This document shows, piece after piece, positions 24,094-32,183 of a DNA stretch of 54,427 nt (position 1 is its first letter; every line of letters starts with the position of its first letter). Origin of the DNA: an uncultured bacterium (lineage in GTDB: Bacteria > Bacteroidota > Bacteroidia > Bacteroidales > Bacteroidaceae); the NCBI GenBank assembly GCA_905216025.1, contig CAJMSE010000022.1:1-54427 (forward strand), in the 5' to 3' direction. The position numbers and the translations under genes are program-made. Under the pieces are notes generated by a model. It did no database searches. It worked only from the letters and a program-made list of their open reading frames with translations, and had not been told where the DNA came from.

Positions 24094-25257
24094 ATGAAAG
24101 TACCATCACAGTTTGACGGGATACGCCCTTTCGAACCGGAAGAGCTGCCCGCAGCGTTCGACAGGCTTCTTGCCGACCCGCAGTTTCAGGCCGTCATAGG
24201 CCATGTGCTGCCCGGAGTGCCCGTTGAGGCCGTGGCGGCGAAGATGCGGCAGTGCCGCACGAACCTTGAGTTTCAGCAGGCGTTCTGCTACGGTTTCCTC
24301 GAGAACCTGCTGCGGACGGCATCCGACGGATGCACCATGGACGCCTCGCGGGTAGACACCGCCGGGCGCTATACCTTCGTGAGCAACCACCGCGACATAG
24401 TGCTCGACTCGGCATTCCTCGACAAGATGCTCATCGACTCGGGCTTCGGCACTACATGCGAGATTGCCATCGGCGACAACCTGCTCGCCGCTCCGTGGAT
24501 TGAGGACCTCGTCAAGGTGAACAAGTCGTTCATCGTGCGCCGCGGGGCGGGCGTCAAGGAGATGCTCGTTAACAGCCGCCTGATGGCAGAGTACATGCAC
24601 TTCGTGGTGCAGCAGAAGAACGACAACATCTGGATTGCGCAGCGCGAGGGACGCGCCAAGGACAGCGACGACCGCACGCAGCAGTCTGTCCTGAAGATGA
24701 TGGCCATGGGCGGAGAGGGCAGCGCGGCCGAGCGCCTCATGCAGCTGCACATCGTCCCGCTGGCGATATCATACGAGTATGACCCGTGCGACTATCTGAA
24801 GGCGCGCGAGTTTCAGCTCAAGCGCGATGTCGGGGGATGGAAGAAGACCAAGGCCGACGACGTGCTGAGCATGCAGACGGGCATCACCGGCCGCAAGGGA
24901 AGGATACACTATCATTGTGCGCCGTGCATCGACGGATGGCTGGCGACGCTCGACCCCGCCATGCCGAAGGGTGACTTCTTCGCCGCCGTGGCCGCTCACA
25001 TCGACCGCGAGATACACTCAGGCTACCGGCTGTATCCCTGTAACTACGCCGCCGCCGACATGCTGACGGGCAGCGACACCTTTGCCGGGCGGTATACGGC
25101 GGAGGAGAAGGCCGCCTTCATCAGCTATATAGACGGTCAGATGGCGAAGATAGACCTGCCGGAGAGAGATGACGAGTTCCTGCGCGGCCGCATGCTGACG
25201 ATGTATGCCAACCCCGCCATCAACAAGATGGCCGCCACCGGCGCGGCCGGAGAATGA
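24094..25257 (+). CDS. PlsC-like acyltransferase
   Basis: A 387-residue membrane-associated glycerophosphate acyltransferase-family protein. The catalytic motif I, NH(x4)D, reads NHRDIVLD at 98-105; the motif II/III region contains FIVRRGAGVK and QREGRAKDSDDRTQ, as in phosphate-substrate acyltransferases; and HIVPLAISYEYDPCDYL corresponds to motif IV. The likely role is transfer of a fatty acyl group to a lysophospholipid or related lipid, but the precise acceptor is not readable. Six nucleotides separate it from ddl, so the genes are probably translationally coupled. Confidence 0.85.
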   Translation: MKVPSQFDGIRPFEPEELPAAFDRLLADPQFQAVIGHVLPGVPVEAVAAKMRQCRTNLEFQQAFCYGFLENLLRTASDGCTMDASRVDTAGRYTFVSNHRDIVLDSAFLDKMLIDSGFGTTCEIAIGDNLLAAPWIEDLVKVNKSFIVRRGAGVKEMLVNSRLMAEYMHFVVQQKNDNIWIAQREGRAKDSDDRTQQSVLKMMAMGGEGSAAERLMQLHIVPLAISYEYDPCDYLKAREFQLKRDVGGWKKTKADDVLSMQTGITGRKGRIHYHCAPCIDGWLATLDPAMPKGDFFAAVAAHIDREIHSGYRLYPCNYAAADMLTGSDTFAGRYTAEEKAAFISYIDGQMAKIDLPERDDEFLRGRMLTMYANPAINKMAATGAAGE

Positions 25258-25267
25258 CGTGCATGCG

Positions 25268-25924
25268 ATGAGAAAGATACTGATGATGATTGCGATGGCT
25301 GCCCTTGCCGCTTGCGAGAACGAGAGTTACGAAAGCGGCACGGGCAGCCTGTCGCTTACTACGGCCGATTTCGTCGAGGTGTATACCGACGGCAGTGCCG
25401 CCGTCAGCCGCGTGGTTACCGACGACGGCGAGCAGCTGAGCCTGTCGCACGCCCCCGCCGCGGAGTGGATAAACCGCCCCGACACGGTATACCGCGCCGT
25501 GCTTTACTACGACCGCACCGCTGATGAGGCCGTGTCGCCCGTCAGCGTGGTGCCCGTTCCGGTGCTGCGCCCCGTTCCTGCTGCGCAGTTTGAGGCCATC
25601 CGCACCGACCCCGTGCGGTTCGAGAGCCTGTGGGCGAGTGCCGGCGGCCGCTATATCAACATCGGCATATACCTCAAGAACGGGACGACCGGCGATGCCG
25701 ACAGCCGCCATACGGTGGGCATTATCCTCGACGGGGTGACGCGCAACGCCGACGGCACAAGCACGGCACGCCTCCGTCTCTATCACGATCAGGGCGGCGT
25801 GCCTGAATATTACTCCACGAGGTATTATATCAGCATTCCCGGCGAGGCCGTCGGAGCCGACTCGGCAGCGGTCACCATCGCCACATACGACGGCGCAGTG
25901 GAGCGCCGCGTGCGACTGAAATGA
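25268..25924 (+). CDS. NigD-like lipoprotein
   Basis: A 218-residue lipoprotein starting at ATG 25268, giving MRKILMMIAMAALAACENES with a lipobox ending at Cys16. An N-terminal beta domain (about 30-90) is followed by a C-terminal beta sandwich. The junction FESLWASAGGRYINIGIYLK matches the conserved (W)-x-YLNI motif I recall from Bacteroidales NigD-like families. It begins 10 nt after the acyltransferase gene and is probably the last gene of that operon. NigD-like proteins are poorly characterised, some linked to bacteriocin immunity or surface functions; nothing here narrows this. Confidence 0.65.
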   Translation: MRKILMMIAMAALAACENESYESGTGSLSLTTADFVEVYTDGSAAVSRVVTDDGEQLSLSHAPAAEWINRPDTVYRAVLYYDRTADEAVSPVSVVPVPVLRPVPAAQFEAIRTDPVRFESLWASAGGRYINIGIYLKNGTTGDADSRHTVGIILDGVTRNADGTSTARLRLYHDQGGVPEYYSTRYYISIPGEAVGADSAAVTIATYDGAVERRVRLK

Positions 25925-25942
25925 TTGCTTTATTTCACGACA

Positions 25943-26042
25943 TTGTAGGGACATAGCTCGTCTATGTCCTCAAGCCTCAGACTTAATAAGACGCAGAAGC
26001 CTCAGGCCTCACGGACTTTGGACATAGACGAGCTCTGTCCCC
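25943..26042. repeat. Family A inverted pair A3/A3'
   Basis: GTAGGGACATAGCTCGTC at 25945 faces GACGAGCTCTGTCCCCGC ending at about 26043, with inner arms CTCAAGCCTCAG and CTCAGGCCTC. The pair forms a ~100-bp hairpin without a gene inside and lies 3' of the NigD-like gene. The right foot has lost the GTAG. Confidence 0.8.
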
Positions 26043-26091
26043 GCTTGGTTTGTAACATAGAAAGCAGGGATGAGGGTGTCTTCCTCCCTTT

Positions 26092-26125
26092 CTCCTCCCC
26101 TTTGGGGAGGCCGGGAGGGGCTTCC
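26092..26125. repeat. Family B repeat B6
   Basis: CTCCCCTTTGGGGAGGCCGG plus GAGGGGC; it ends 8 bp from the proC stop codon. Confidence 0.85.
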
Positions 26126-26132
26126 GGGGGCT

Positions 26133-26921
26133 TCACTTCACCCCAGCCTTCAACCCTCTGATGACGGCACTGGAGAATCCGGCGTGCTCCATCTCGTTGA
26201 GGCCGCGGATGGTCAGTCCGCCGGGGGTGGTCACCTTATCTATTTCCGCTTCGGGGTGGTTGCCGTTTGCAAGGAGCAGGTCTACGGCGCCCTTGACGGT
26301 CTGGAGCACGATGTGCTTGGCGTCATTAGCGCGGAAACCCAGCTCCACGCCGCCCTCAGATGCCGCCCGTACGTAGCGCATGGCGTATGCTATGCCGCAC
26401 GAGGCGAGGGTGGTGGCGGCGGGGAGCAGGCGCTCCTCCGTTATCATGCAGCTGCCGCTGTCGTCGAAAATCTGCTTTATCGCCTTGGTCTGCGCCTCGC
26501 TTGCGCCCACGGGCACGGCGAATGTCATGGAGCTGCGCTCCGCTATCGCTATGTTGGGGATGACGAGGAACAGCGCAGGGAGGCTGCCGTCGTCTTTCCG
26601 CATCCACTCCATGATGGTGGCGGAGGGCAGTCCCGCCACCACCACCACGAGTATCTGACGGCTGTAGTCCATCACCGGCTTTATCTCCTTGAGCACCGTC
26701 TCGGCCACCCATGGTTTCACTGCCACGCACACGATGTCGGCTCCTTCCGCCGCCACGCCGTTGTCGGTGGTCAACGATGCGCCGCTGTCGGCGAAGCGGT
26801 CGAGCGCGCCCTGCGTGCGGTTGGATACCGTGATATCTTTCGGACTGAATATGCTGCCTTTAAGGAAGCCTCTTGCCATTGCGCCGCCCATTGCGCCGGC
26901 ACCTATTACTGATATTTTCAT
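26133..26921 (-). CDS. proC: Pyrroline-5-carboxylate reductase
   Basis: Final NAD(P)H-dependent step of proline synthesis. The true start is MKISVIGAGAMGGAMARGFL at 26921, giving 262 residues. The longer in-frame ORF prefixes it with repeat-encoded residues (MGRLGGAFHSERPGGAII from a family B copy) and is rejected. The Rossmann motif is at residues 5-13, and the P5CR signature near the C-terminus (TLASCGIAYAMRYVRA and TPGGLTIRGLNEME) is intact. It ends the argR-GNAT-argG-(pspC)-argC-argD-proC series. Confidence 0.95.
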   Translation of the reverse strand: MKISVIGAGAMGGAMARGFLKGSIFSPKDITVSNRTQGALDRFADSGASLTTDNGVAAEGADIVCVAVKPWVAETVLKEIKPVMDYSRQILVVVVAGLPSATIMEWMRKDDGSLPALFLVIPNIAIAERSSMTFAVPVGASEAQTKAIKQIFDDSGSCMITEERLLPAATTLASCGIAYAMRYVRAASEGGVELGFRANDAKHIVLQTVKGAVDLLLANGNHPEAEIDKVTTPGGLTIRGLNEMEHAGFSSAVIRGLKAGVK

Positions 26922-26927
26922 GATGAT

Positions 26928-27068
26928 AGCCCCTCCCGGCCTCTCAGAATGGAAAGCCCCTCCCAGCCTCCCCAAAGGGGAGGGGATTGGAGCAGGTTCA
27001 TTGAATGTTTATAATATTAATTTCTGTTGCCATCCCTTCTCTCCCCCTTTGGGGAGCTGGAGAGGGCC
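26928..27068. repeat. Family B composite B7/B8
   Basis: A partial copy (26929-26943) plus a full inverted pair (26955-27068): GCCCCTCCCAGCCTCCCC at 26957 against CTCCCCCTTTGGGGAGC at 27041. The ~115-bp pair is nearly identical to that at 28203-28322, including the non-palindromic middle (GATTGGAGCAGGTTCATTGA). It overlaps the 3' end of argD. Confidence 0.9.
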
Positions 27069-28192
27069 TTTTTCAGTTTCCCAATAAATTCATCCGCCAT
27101 TTCCTTGGTGAAGCACAGCGGCGGGAGCAGGCGCAGCAGGTTAGTGCCGCTGCAGCCGGTGAACACGTGCTGCCCGTAGACGAGGCGCTCGCGCACGGGC
27201 TTCTGCGGTATGTCCAGCTCGATGCCTATCATCAGTCCGCGGCCGCGGATGTCGGTGATGTGCTGCTCGCTCTGCTTCAGTTCGTTGAGGCGGGCCATGA
27301 GATAGTCGCCCGTCTGCCGGGCGTTCTCCACGAGGTTCTCGCCCTCTATCACGTCGAGCACGGCCAATGCCGCGGAGCATGCGAGATGGTTGCCGCCGAA
27401 GGTGGTGCCGAGCTGGCCGTACTTGGGCGCAAACTCAGGCGAGATGAGCACGCCGCCCATGGGGAAGCCGTTGCCGATGCCCTTCGCCACGGTGATGATG
27501 TCGGGGCGGATGCCCAGCCACTGGTGGGCGAAGAACTTGCCCGAGCGGCCGTAGCCGCACTGTATCTCGTCGCAGATGAGCACCGTGCCGTGCTTCTTGC
27601 AGGCCGCCTGCAGGCCCTGGGCAAACTCCTCGGTTGCCATCCGTATGCCGCCTACGCCCTGTATGCACTCTATTATCACCGCGCAGACGTCGCCTTTCTG
27701 CAGCTCGGCCTCCCATGCGGCGAGGTCGTTGAGCGGCAGGTAGGTCACGTGGCCGTTGGCGTTGATGGGCGCGATGATGTTCGGGTTGGCCGTGGCCTCG
27801 ACCGCAAGCGATGTGCGGCCATGGAAAGCCTTGTCGGCGGAGAGCACGCGCGTGCGTCCGTTGGTGAACGATGCCAGCTTCAGCGCGTTCTCGTTGGCCT
27901 CGGCGCCGCTGTTGATGAGAAACAGCTGATAGTCGTCGTAGCCGCTCGCACGTCCTAAGCGCTCGGCCAGTCCGGCCTGCAGCGTGTTTATCACGGAGTT
28001 GCTGTAGAAGCCGAGGCGTCCCAGCTGCTCGCTCACCTTATTTATATAATGCGGGTGACAGTGGCCTATGCTTATCACGGCATGGCCGCCGTAGAGGTCG
28101 AGATACTCCTGCCCGTGGTCGTCCCACACGCGGCAGCCCTCGCCCTTGACGATGTTAACGTCGAATAATGGATATACGTCAAATAGGTTCAT
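27017..28192 (-). CDS. argD: Acetylornithine aminotransferase
   Basis: A PLP-dependent class III aminotransferase that converts N-acyl-glutamate semialdehyde and glutamate to N-acyl-ornithine. Key motifs are NSGAEANENALKLAS, the PLP Asp region LICDEIQCGYGRSGKFFAHQ, and the Schiff-base lysine in DIITVAKGIGNGFPMG. The normal protein ends about GKLKKAL; the remaining residues SSSPKGERRDGNRN are encoded inside the family B repeat B8, so the C-terminus has been rewritten by the repeat. Given an argF' gene at 49293, the in vivo substrate may be the N-succinyl derivative. The gene lies between two direct copies of the B pair. Confidence 0.95.
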   Translation of the reverse strand: MNLFDVYPLFDVNIVKGEGCRVWDDHGQEYLDLYGGHAVISIGHCHPHYINKVSEQLGRLGFYSNSVINTLQAGLAERLGRASGYDDYQLFLINSGAEANENALKLASFTNGRTRVLSADKAFHGRTSLAVEATANPNIIAPINANGHVTYLPLNDLAAWEAELQKGDVCAVIIECIQGVGGIRMATEEFAQGLQAACKKHGTVLICDEIQCGYGRSGKFFAHQWLGIRPDIITVAKGIGNGFPMGGVLISPEFAPKYGQLGTTFGGNHLACSAALAVLDVIEGENLVENARQTGDYLMARLNELKQSEQHITDIRGRGLMIGIELDIPQKPVRERLVYGQHVFTGCSGTNLLRLLPPLCFTKEMADEFIGKLKKALSSSPKGERRDGNRN

Positions 28193-28202
28193 AATGGAAA
28201 AG

Positions 28203-28322
28203 AAGCCCCTCCCGGCCTCCCCAAAGGGGAGGGGATTGGAGCAGGTTCATTGAATGTTTATAATCTTAATCTCTGTTGCCATCCCTTCTCTCCCCCCCCC
28301 ACTTGGGGGAGTCGGAGGGGGC
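28203..28322. repeat. Family B composite B9/B10
   Basis: A second copy of the ~115-bp pair seen at 26955-27068, in the same orientation, located between argC and argD. It carries a C10 homopolymer at 28291-28300. Confidence 0.9.
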
Positions 28323-28323
28323 T

Positions 28324-29292
28324 TTAGAATGCCGATGCTTTTAAATTCAAACCAGTTTTCTCTCCGATGCCAAACATGATATTCATGTTCTGCACGGCTT
28401 GGCCGACGGCGCCTTTCAGCAGGTTGTCGATGCACGAGGTGACGAGCAGCTTGTCGCCATACTTGTCGCAGTGGATGAGCGCCTTGTTCGTGTTCACCAC
28501 CTGCTTCAGGTCGATGGGGCGGTCGGAATAGTGCGTGAAGGCCGCGTCGCGGTAGAAATCCTTGTATGCCGCCACGATGTCCTCTATCGGAGCGTCGGTC
28601 TTTACGACCTCCGTGGCGAAGATGCCGCGGGCGAAGTCGCCGCGGTAGGGGATGAAGTCGATGGCGGCGTCGAGCGTGCCCTGCACCTGCGTGAGGCTCT
28701 GGCGTATCTCCGGCACGTGCTGGTGGGTGAACGCCTTGTATATGCTCATGTTGCCCGTGCGCCACGAGAAGTGGGTGGTGGCGGCAGGCTTCTGCCCTGC
28801 GCCGGTGGAGCCCGTGATGGCGTTCACGGCCACGTCTTCCTTTATCAGTCCCATCTTCGCTGCCGGCAGCAGGCCGAGCTGTATGCACGTGGCGAAGCAT
28901 CCGGGGTTGGCGACGTGCTGCGCCGCGGCGATGCGGTCGCGGTTTATCTCCGGCAGACCGTAGACATAGTCGTTGCCGGGAGCCGCAAGGCGGAAGTCCT
29001 GCGCAAGGTCGATTATCTTCACGCCCTCCGGAATGCTGTGCTCTTTAAGAAAAGCCCCGCTCTTGCCGTGGCCGAAGCAGAAGAACACCACGTCGACCTT
29101 GTCGAACGGCATCTCCGACGTGAACGTCATGTCGGTGTCGCCGGTGAGTCCCCCGTGTACGTCGGCCACGGGATTGCCTGCGTTGCTCTCGCTGTTGGCA
29201 AAGACAATCTCTGCCTCGGGGTGGTTGAGCAGCAGGCGGATGAGTTCGCCGCCGGTGTAACCGGCAGCGCCTAATATTCCAACATTTATCAT
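28324..29292 (-). CDS. argC: N-acetyl-gamma-glutamyl-phosphate reductase
   Basis: Reduces N-acyl-glutamyl phosphate to the semialdehyde. The 322 residues start with INVGILGAAGYTGGELIRLL (NADP-binding), carry the catalytic Cys in HVANPGCFATCIQLGLLP, and continue with AVNAITGSTGAGQKP and the C-terminal NMNIMFGIGEKTGLNL. The ATG overlaps the stop of the upstream pspC-like gene by 4 nt (ATGA), indicating translational coupling. Confidence 0.96.
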   Translation of the reverse strand: MINVGILGAAGYTGGELIRLLLNHPEAEIVFANSESNAGNPVADVHGGLTGDTDMTFTSEMPFDKVDVVFFCFGHGKSGAFLKEHSIPEGVKIIDLAQDFRLAAPGNDYVYGLPEINRDRIAAAQHVANPGCFATCIQLGLLPAAKMGLIKEDVAVNAITGSTGAGQKPAATTHFSWRTGNMSIYKAFTHQHVPEIRQSLTQVQGTLDAAIDFIPYRGDFARGIFATEVVKTDAPIEDIVAAYKDFYRDAAFTHYSDRPIDLKQVVNTNKALIHCDKYGDKLLVTSCIDNLLKGAVGQAVQNMNIMFGIGEKTGLNLKASAF

Positions 29293-29486
29293 CTTATCAA
29301 ATTCTTGTTGTTAGGAATTATGGCCCACAGTATCGGATAGAGAATGATACCGCTGAAAGCCGTGAATACTGTGAGCATTGCGTAAATGACGCGGATTATA
29401 ATAGGGTCGACATTCATATACTCAGCAATGCCTCCACAGACTCCGGCAATCTTTTTGTCGGCAGACAATGTAAGTTTCTTGTTCAT
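29289..29486 (-). CDS. Small PspC-domain membrane protein
   Basis: A 65-residue PspC/phage-shock-like protein. The classic motif reads LTLSADKKIAGVCGGIAEYM, then DPIIIRVIYAMLTVFTAFSG with a second hydrophobic stretch IILYPILWAIIP. It is probably inserted in the inner membrane. It is unusual to find it within an arginine operon: 13 nt after argG and overlapping argC by 4 nt, so it must be translated with ArgC. A role in membrane stress is known for PspC relatives, but a link to arginine synthesis is not known to me. Confidence 0.88.
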   Translation of the reverse strand: MNKKLTLSADKKIAGVCGGIAEYMNVDPIIIRVIYAMLTVFTAFSGIILYPILWAIIPNNKNLIR

Positions 29487-29499
29487 TGTCCTTGCGCCT

Positions 29500-30705
29500 T
29501 TACCGCTTCTCGCTTTTGTGTATTCCGTAGTAAGCGCGGAGCGCGGTGCTTGAAACTTTGATGAATCCTTTTGCCTCGTCGGCTGTCCATCCCGTCTGCG
29601 TCTCGCCGTACTCGCCGAGCTTCGACTTCGTCAGGTCGTCGGGCGAATCAACGCCCACGGTGTCGAAGCCGTAGGGGCGGAGCCGCAGGATGGCCGTGCC
29701 GTTTACGTTGCGCTGCGATGATGTCAGCATGGCCTCGATGTCAGGCATCACCGGCTCGAGATACTGGCTCTCGTGGAGGAACATGCCGTACCAGTTGGCC
29801 ACCTGGTCCTTCCAGTACTGCTGCCACTTGCTCAGCGTCGACTTCTCAAGCAGGCGGTGAGCCTCGATGATGAGTTTCGGGGCGGCAGCCTCGAAGCCCA
29901 CGCGGCCCTTTATGCCGATGATGGTGTCGCCCACGTTGCAGTCGCGGCCGATGGCATACGACGCACCGATTTCCTCAATCTTCTGAATGGCCTTCACCTT
30001 GTCATCGAACGCCTCGCCGTTCACGGCCACTATCTCGCCCTTCTCGAACGTAATCTTCAGCAGCGCCTCCTGCTCCGCTGCCGTCACGTGCTTCAGGTAA
30101 GCCTCTTCGGGCAGGCCCTGCGTCGGGTCGAGCAGTTCGCCGCCGCAGATGCTCGTGCCCCAGATGCCCACGTTGTATGAGTATTTCAGCTTGGTGAAGT
30201 CGGCCGAGAATCCGTTGGCGTTCAGATAGTCCACCTCTTCCTTGCGCGTCAGGTTGCGGTCGCGCGTCAGCGTGATTATCTCCACGCCCGGCGCCATGAC
30301 GAGGAACGTCATGTCGAAGCGTATCTGGTCGTTGCCCGCACCTGTTGAGCCGTGTGCTATGGCGTCGGCGCCGATCTCGTTGGCATAGCGTGCTATGGCG
30401 ATGGCCTGGAAGATGCGCTCCGACGATACCGAGATAGGGTAGCAGTTGTTGCGCAGTACGTTGCCGTATATCATGTATTTCAGCGATTTCTCGTAGTACT
30501 CCTGCGTCACGTCGAGCGTCACGTACTTCACGGCGCCCAGCTTGTAGGCGTTCTCCTCGTTCTTCTTCAGCTGCTCAGCGCTGAATCCGCCTGTGTTTGC
30601 GCAGGCGGCATAGACCTCGTATCCCATCTCTTTGGTGAGATACATCACATTGTAGCTTGTGTCGAGTCCGCCACTGAAAGCTACCACTACTTTCTTCTTT
30701 GCCAT
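29500..30705 (-). CDS. argG: Argininosuccinate synthase
   Basis: ATP-dependent condensation of citrulline with aspartate. The 401-residue product carries the PP-loop VVVAFSGGLDTSYNVMYL at the N-terminus, AHGSTGAGNDQIRFDMTF, and the TLTRDRNLTRKEEVDYLNAN segment. Downstream of it are pspC-like, argC, argD and proC. The 9-bp tandem repeat at 30736 and repeat B11 lie in the gap before it, so it may have some independent control besides the argR promoter. Confidence 0.96.
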   Translation of the reverse strand: MAKKKVVVAFSGGLDTSYNVMYLTKEMGYEVYAACANTGGFSAEQLKKNEENAYKLGAVKYVTLDVTQEYYEKSLKYMIYGNVLRNNCYPISVSSERIFQAIAIARYANEIGADAIAHGSTGAGNDQIRFDMTFLVMAPGVEIITLTRDRNLTRKEEVDYLNANGFSADFTKLKYSYNVGIWGTSICGGELLDPTQGLPEEAYLKHVTAAEQEALLKITFEKGEIVAVNGEAFDDKVKAIQKIEEIGASYAIGRDCNVGDTIIGIKGRVGFEAAAPKLIIEAHRLLEKSTLSKWQQYWKDQVANWYGMFLHESQYLEPVMPDIEAMLTSSQRNVNGTAILRLRPYGFDTVGVDSPDDLTKSKLGEYGETQTGWTADEAKGFIKVSSTALRAYYGIHKSEKR

Positions 30706-30735
30706 ATTATTTTGTGGTTATTGTTTTTTTAGGGG

Positions 30736-30780
30736 TTATAAGATTTATAAGAATTATAAGATTTATAAGACTTATAATAC
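30736..30780. repeat. Five tandem 9-bp units, TTATAAGAN
   Basis: TTATAAGAT, TTATAAGAA, TTATAAGAT, TTATAAGAC and TTATAATAC in exact 9-bp register, 31 nt upstream of the argG start. Short-unit repeats of this kind can change copy number by slippage. Confidence 0.9.
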
Positions 30781-30804
30781 TAATGTGCCTTCCGTCCGCA
30801 TGGC

Positions 30805-30837
30805 CTCTCCTCCCCTTCGGGGAGGTTGGGGAGGCCT
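30805..30837. repeat. Family B repeat B11
   Basis: CTCCCCTTCGGGGAGGTTGG followed by GGAGGCC, between the GNAT gene and argG. Confidence 0.8.
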
Positions 30838-30856
30838 TGAGGGGCCTCCTGATCGC

Positions 30857-31441
30857 TCAGGTGGGGTTTCCGTCAATCTTCCTTATTCTCTCCAATACCT
30901 CGGCCGGAATCTTTGCCGGCAGATGCTCTTCGGGATCGAAGAGCATTCCCGTGCAGATGCAGTATTTTCTGTCGGTGCGCTTGAGCACGTCCACGTTGAC
31001 GCATCCTTCGCATCCGCGCCAGAAAGCCTCGTCGTCCGTCAGGTCGGCGAATGTCACGGGCTTGTATCCCAGCTGCGTGTTCATCTGCATCACGGCCGCT
31101 CCGCTTGTCAGCGAGAATATCTTGGCCTTCGGCCAGCGTGTGCGTGCCAGTGTGAAGGTCATGTCCTTGATGCGCTTGGCCAGTCCCAGACCGCGGAAGT
31201 CGGGATGCACGATGAGTCCCGACGTGGTGACATACTGGCGGTTGCCCCAAGTCTCGATGTAACTGAACCCGGCGAAGCGTTCGCCCTGCAGCGCGATGAC
31301 GGCCTTTGCCTCGCGCATCTTCGTTGTGATGTATTCGTGTGAGCGCTTGGCAATACCCGTGCCGCGCACGGCTGCCGCCGCTGCCATCGTCTCCAATATG
31401 GTGTCAACATACTTCTCGTGTTCAACGTTGGCCACCATTAC
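30857..31441 (-). CDS. GNAT N-acyltransferase of the arginine operon
   Basis: A 194-residue Gcn5-related acyltransferase. I start at MVANVEHEKYVDTILETM (31441); the longer ORF (to 31555) is encoded by the family A repeat A4 and is not expected in the protein. The acyl-CoA binding motif is LIVHPDFRGLGLAKRIKD, and a Cys-rich C-terminal part (CEGCVN, YCICTGMLFDP) is conserved in the Bacteroidales homologues I recall, also between argR and argG. Because no canonical argA is seen, it is a candidate for the first step (N-acyl-glutamate formation), but this is inference. Confidence 0.85.
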   Translation of the reverse strand, partial: VMVANVEHEKYVDTILETMAAAAAVRGTGIAKRSHEYITTKMREAKAVIALQGERFAGFSYIETWGNRQYVTTSGLIVHPDFRGLGLAKRIKDMTFTLARTRWPKAKIFSLTSGAAVMQMNTQLGYKPVTFADLTDDEAFWRGCEGCVNVDVLKRTDRKYCICTGMLFDPEEHLPAKIPAEVLERIRKIDGNPT

Positions 31442-31506
31442 TTCAATCTCTTCCACTTTGCTTAATATTGAAAATTGAATGTTGAAATGTCTTTTTATGA
31501 TTTCTG

Positions 31507-31672
31507 ATAATAACCGTTGCAGCCGAAAGCCCTTGCGGGCTGCGGACAAAGACAAGCTCTGTCCCTACAACTGATATCCCCATACCGCATGGCTTCCTCC
31601 CCTTTGGGGAGGTCGGGAGGGGCTCTTTCCCGCACGGTATCCTCCCCTTAGGGGAGGTCAGGAGGGGCTTTA
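31507..31672. repeat. Repeat cluster A4-B12-B13 (left of argR)
   Basis: Family A in minus orientation (31519-31572), then GATATCCCCATACCGCATGG, then two family B copies (31595-31625 and 31639-31668). The last B copy abuts the argR stop codon. It is largely the inverse of the cluster at 32239-32356. Confidence 0.85.
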
Positions 31673-32155
31673 TGATGGGCTCGTTATATCCGGCACCACC
31701 CCGCTGAGCGCTTCCACCACCTCATCTTCGCTCACTCCTTGTTTCACGACGATGAAGATGGTGTCGTCGCCGGCTATCGTGCCGATAATCTGCGGTATGT
31801 CGCTGTTGTCGATGTTATATGCTATGCTGCTGGCATATCCGGGGCGCGTCTTTATCACGCCCATGTTTCCAGAGAAATTGATGGACAGGAAACCGGGCAC
31901 GCGCATCATCTCTTTTATCTGGTTGGGGGTGCTCACGCGCTTATACATCGTCACGTTGGGCAGCACGTAGACGTAGTCGCCGTTCATCGTCGCGGCCTTG
32001 GCGACCTTCAGCTGCTTCAGGTCGCGGCTCAGCGTGGCCTGCGTCAGTTTGAATCCCTCCTTCTGCAGGGCTTCGAGCAGTTCGTCCTGGCTGCCCAGTT
32101 CCTGACTTGAGATTATCATCCTCAATGTCTCCAGTCTGTTCTTCTTAATCTTCAT
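31670..32155 (-). CDS. argR: Arginine repressor
   Basis: Transcriptional regulator that uses L-arginine as corepressor. I start at MKIKKNRLETLRMIISSQ (32155), giving 161 residues; the longer ORF would read through the operator. The N-terminal winged HTH contains GFKLTQATLSRDLKQLKVAK, and the C-terminal hexamerisation/arginine domain contains IIGTIAGDDTIFIVV, which matches GT(I/L)AGDDT of ArgR. Three ARG-box-like palindromes overlap its promoter, predicting autorepression. It probably heads the operon with the GNAT, argG, argC, argD and proC genes, although repeats interrupt the stretch. Confidence 0.95.
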   Translation of the reverse strand: MKIKKNRLETLRMIISSQELGSQDELLEALQKEGFKLTQATLSRDLKQLKVAKAATMNGDYVYVLPNVTMYKRVSTPNQIKEMMRVPGFLSINFSGNMGVIKTRPGYASSIAYNIDNSDIPQIIGTIAGDDTIFIVVKQGVSEDEVVEALSGVVPDITSPS

Positions 32156-32157
32156 CT

Positions 32158-32175
32158 TTTGTATATTTATACAAA
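32158..32175. promoter_or_regulatory. ARG box 1
   Basis: TTTGTATATTTATACAAA, a perfect 18-bp palindrome that fits the ARG consensus TNTGNATWWWWATNCANA at every position. It lies between the predicted transcript start and the argR ATG. Confidence 0.85.
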
Positions 32176-32183
32176 TACAAGCG

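Noticed and set aside
26922..26975. N-terminal extension of ProC
   Set aside because: The extra in-frame codons translate a family B repeat; the conserved KISVIGAGAMGG begins at the next Met.
31442..31555. N-terminal extension of the GNAT protein
   Set aside because: Encoded by the family A repeat; homologues begin near MVANVEH.
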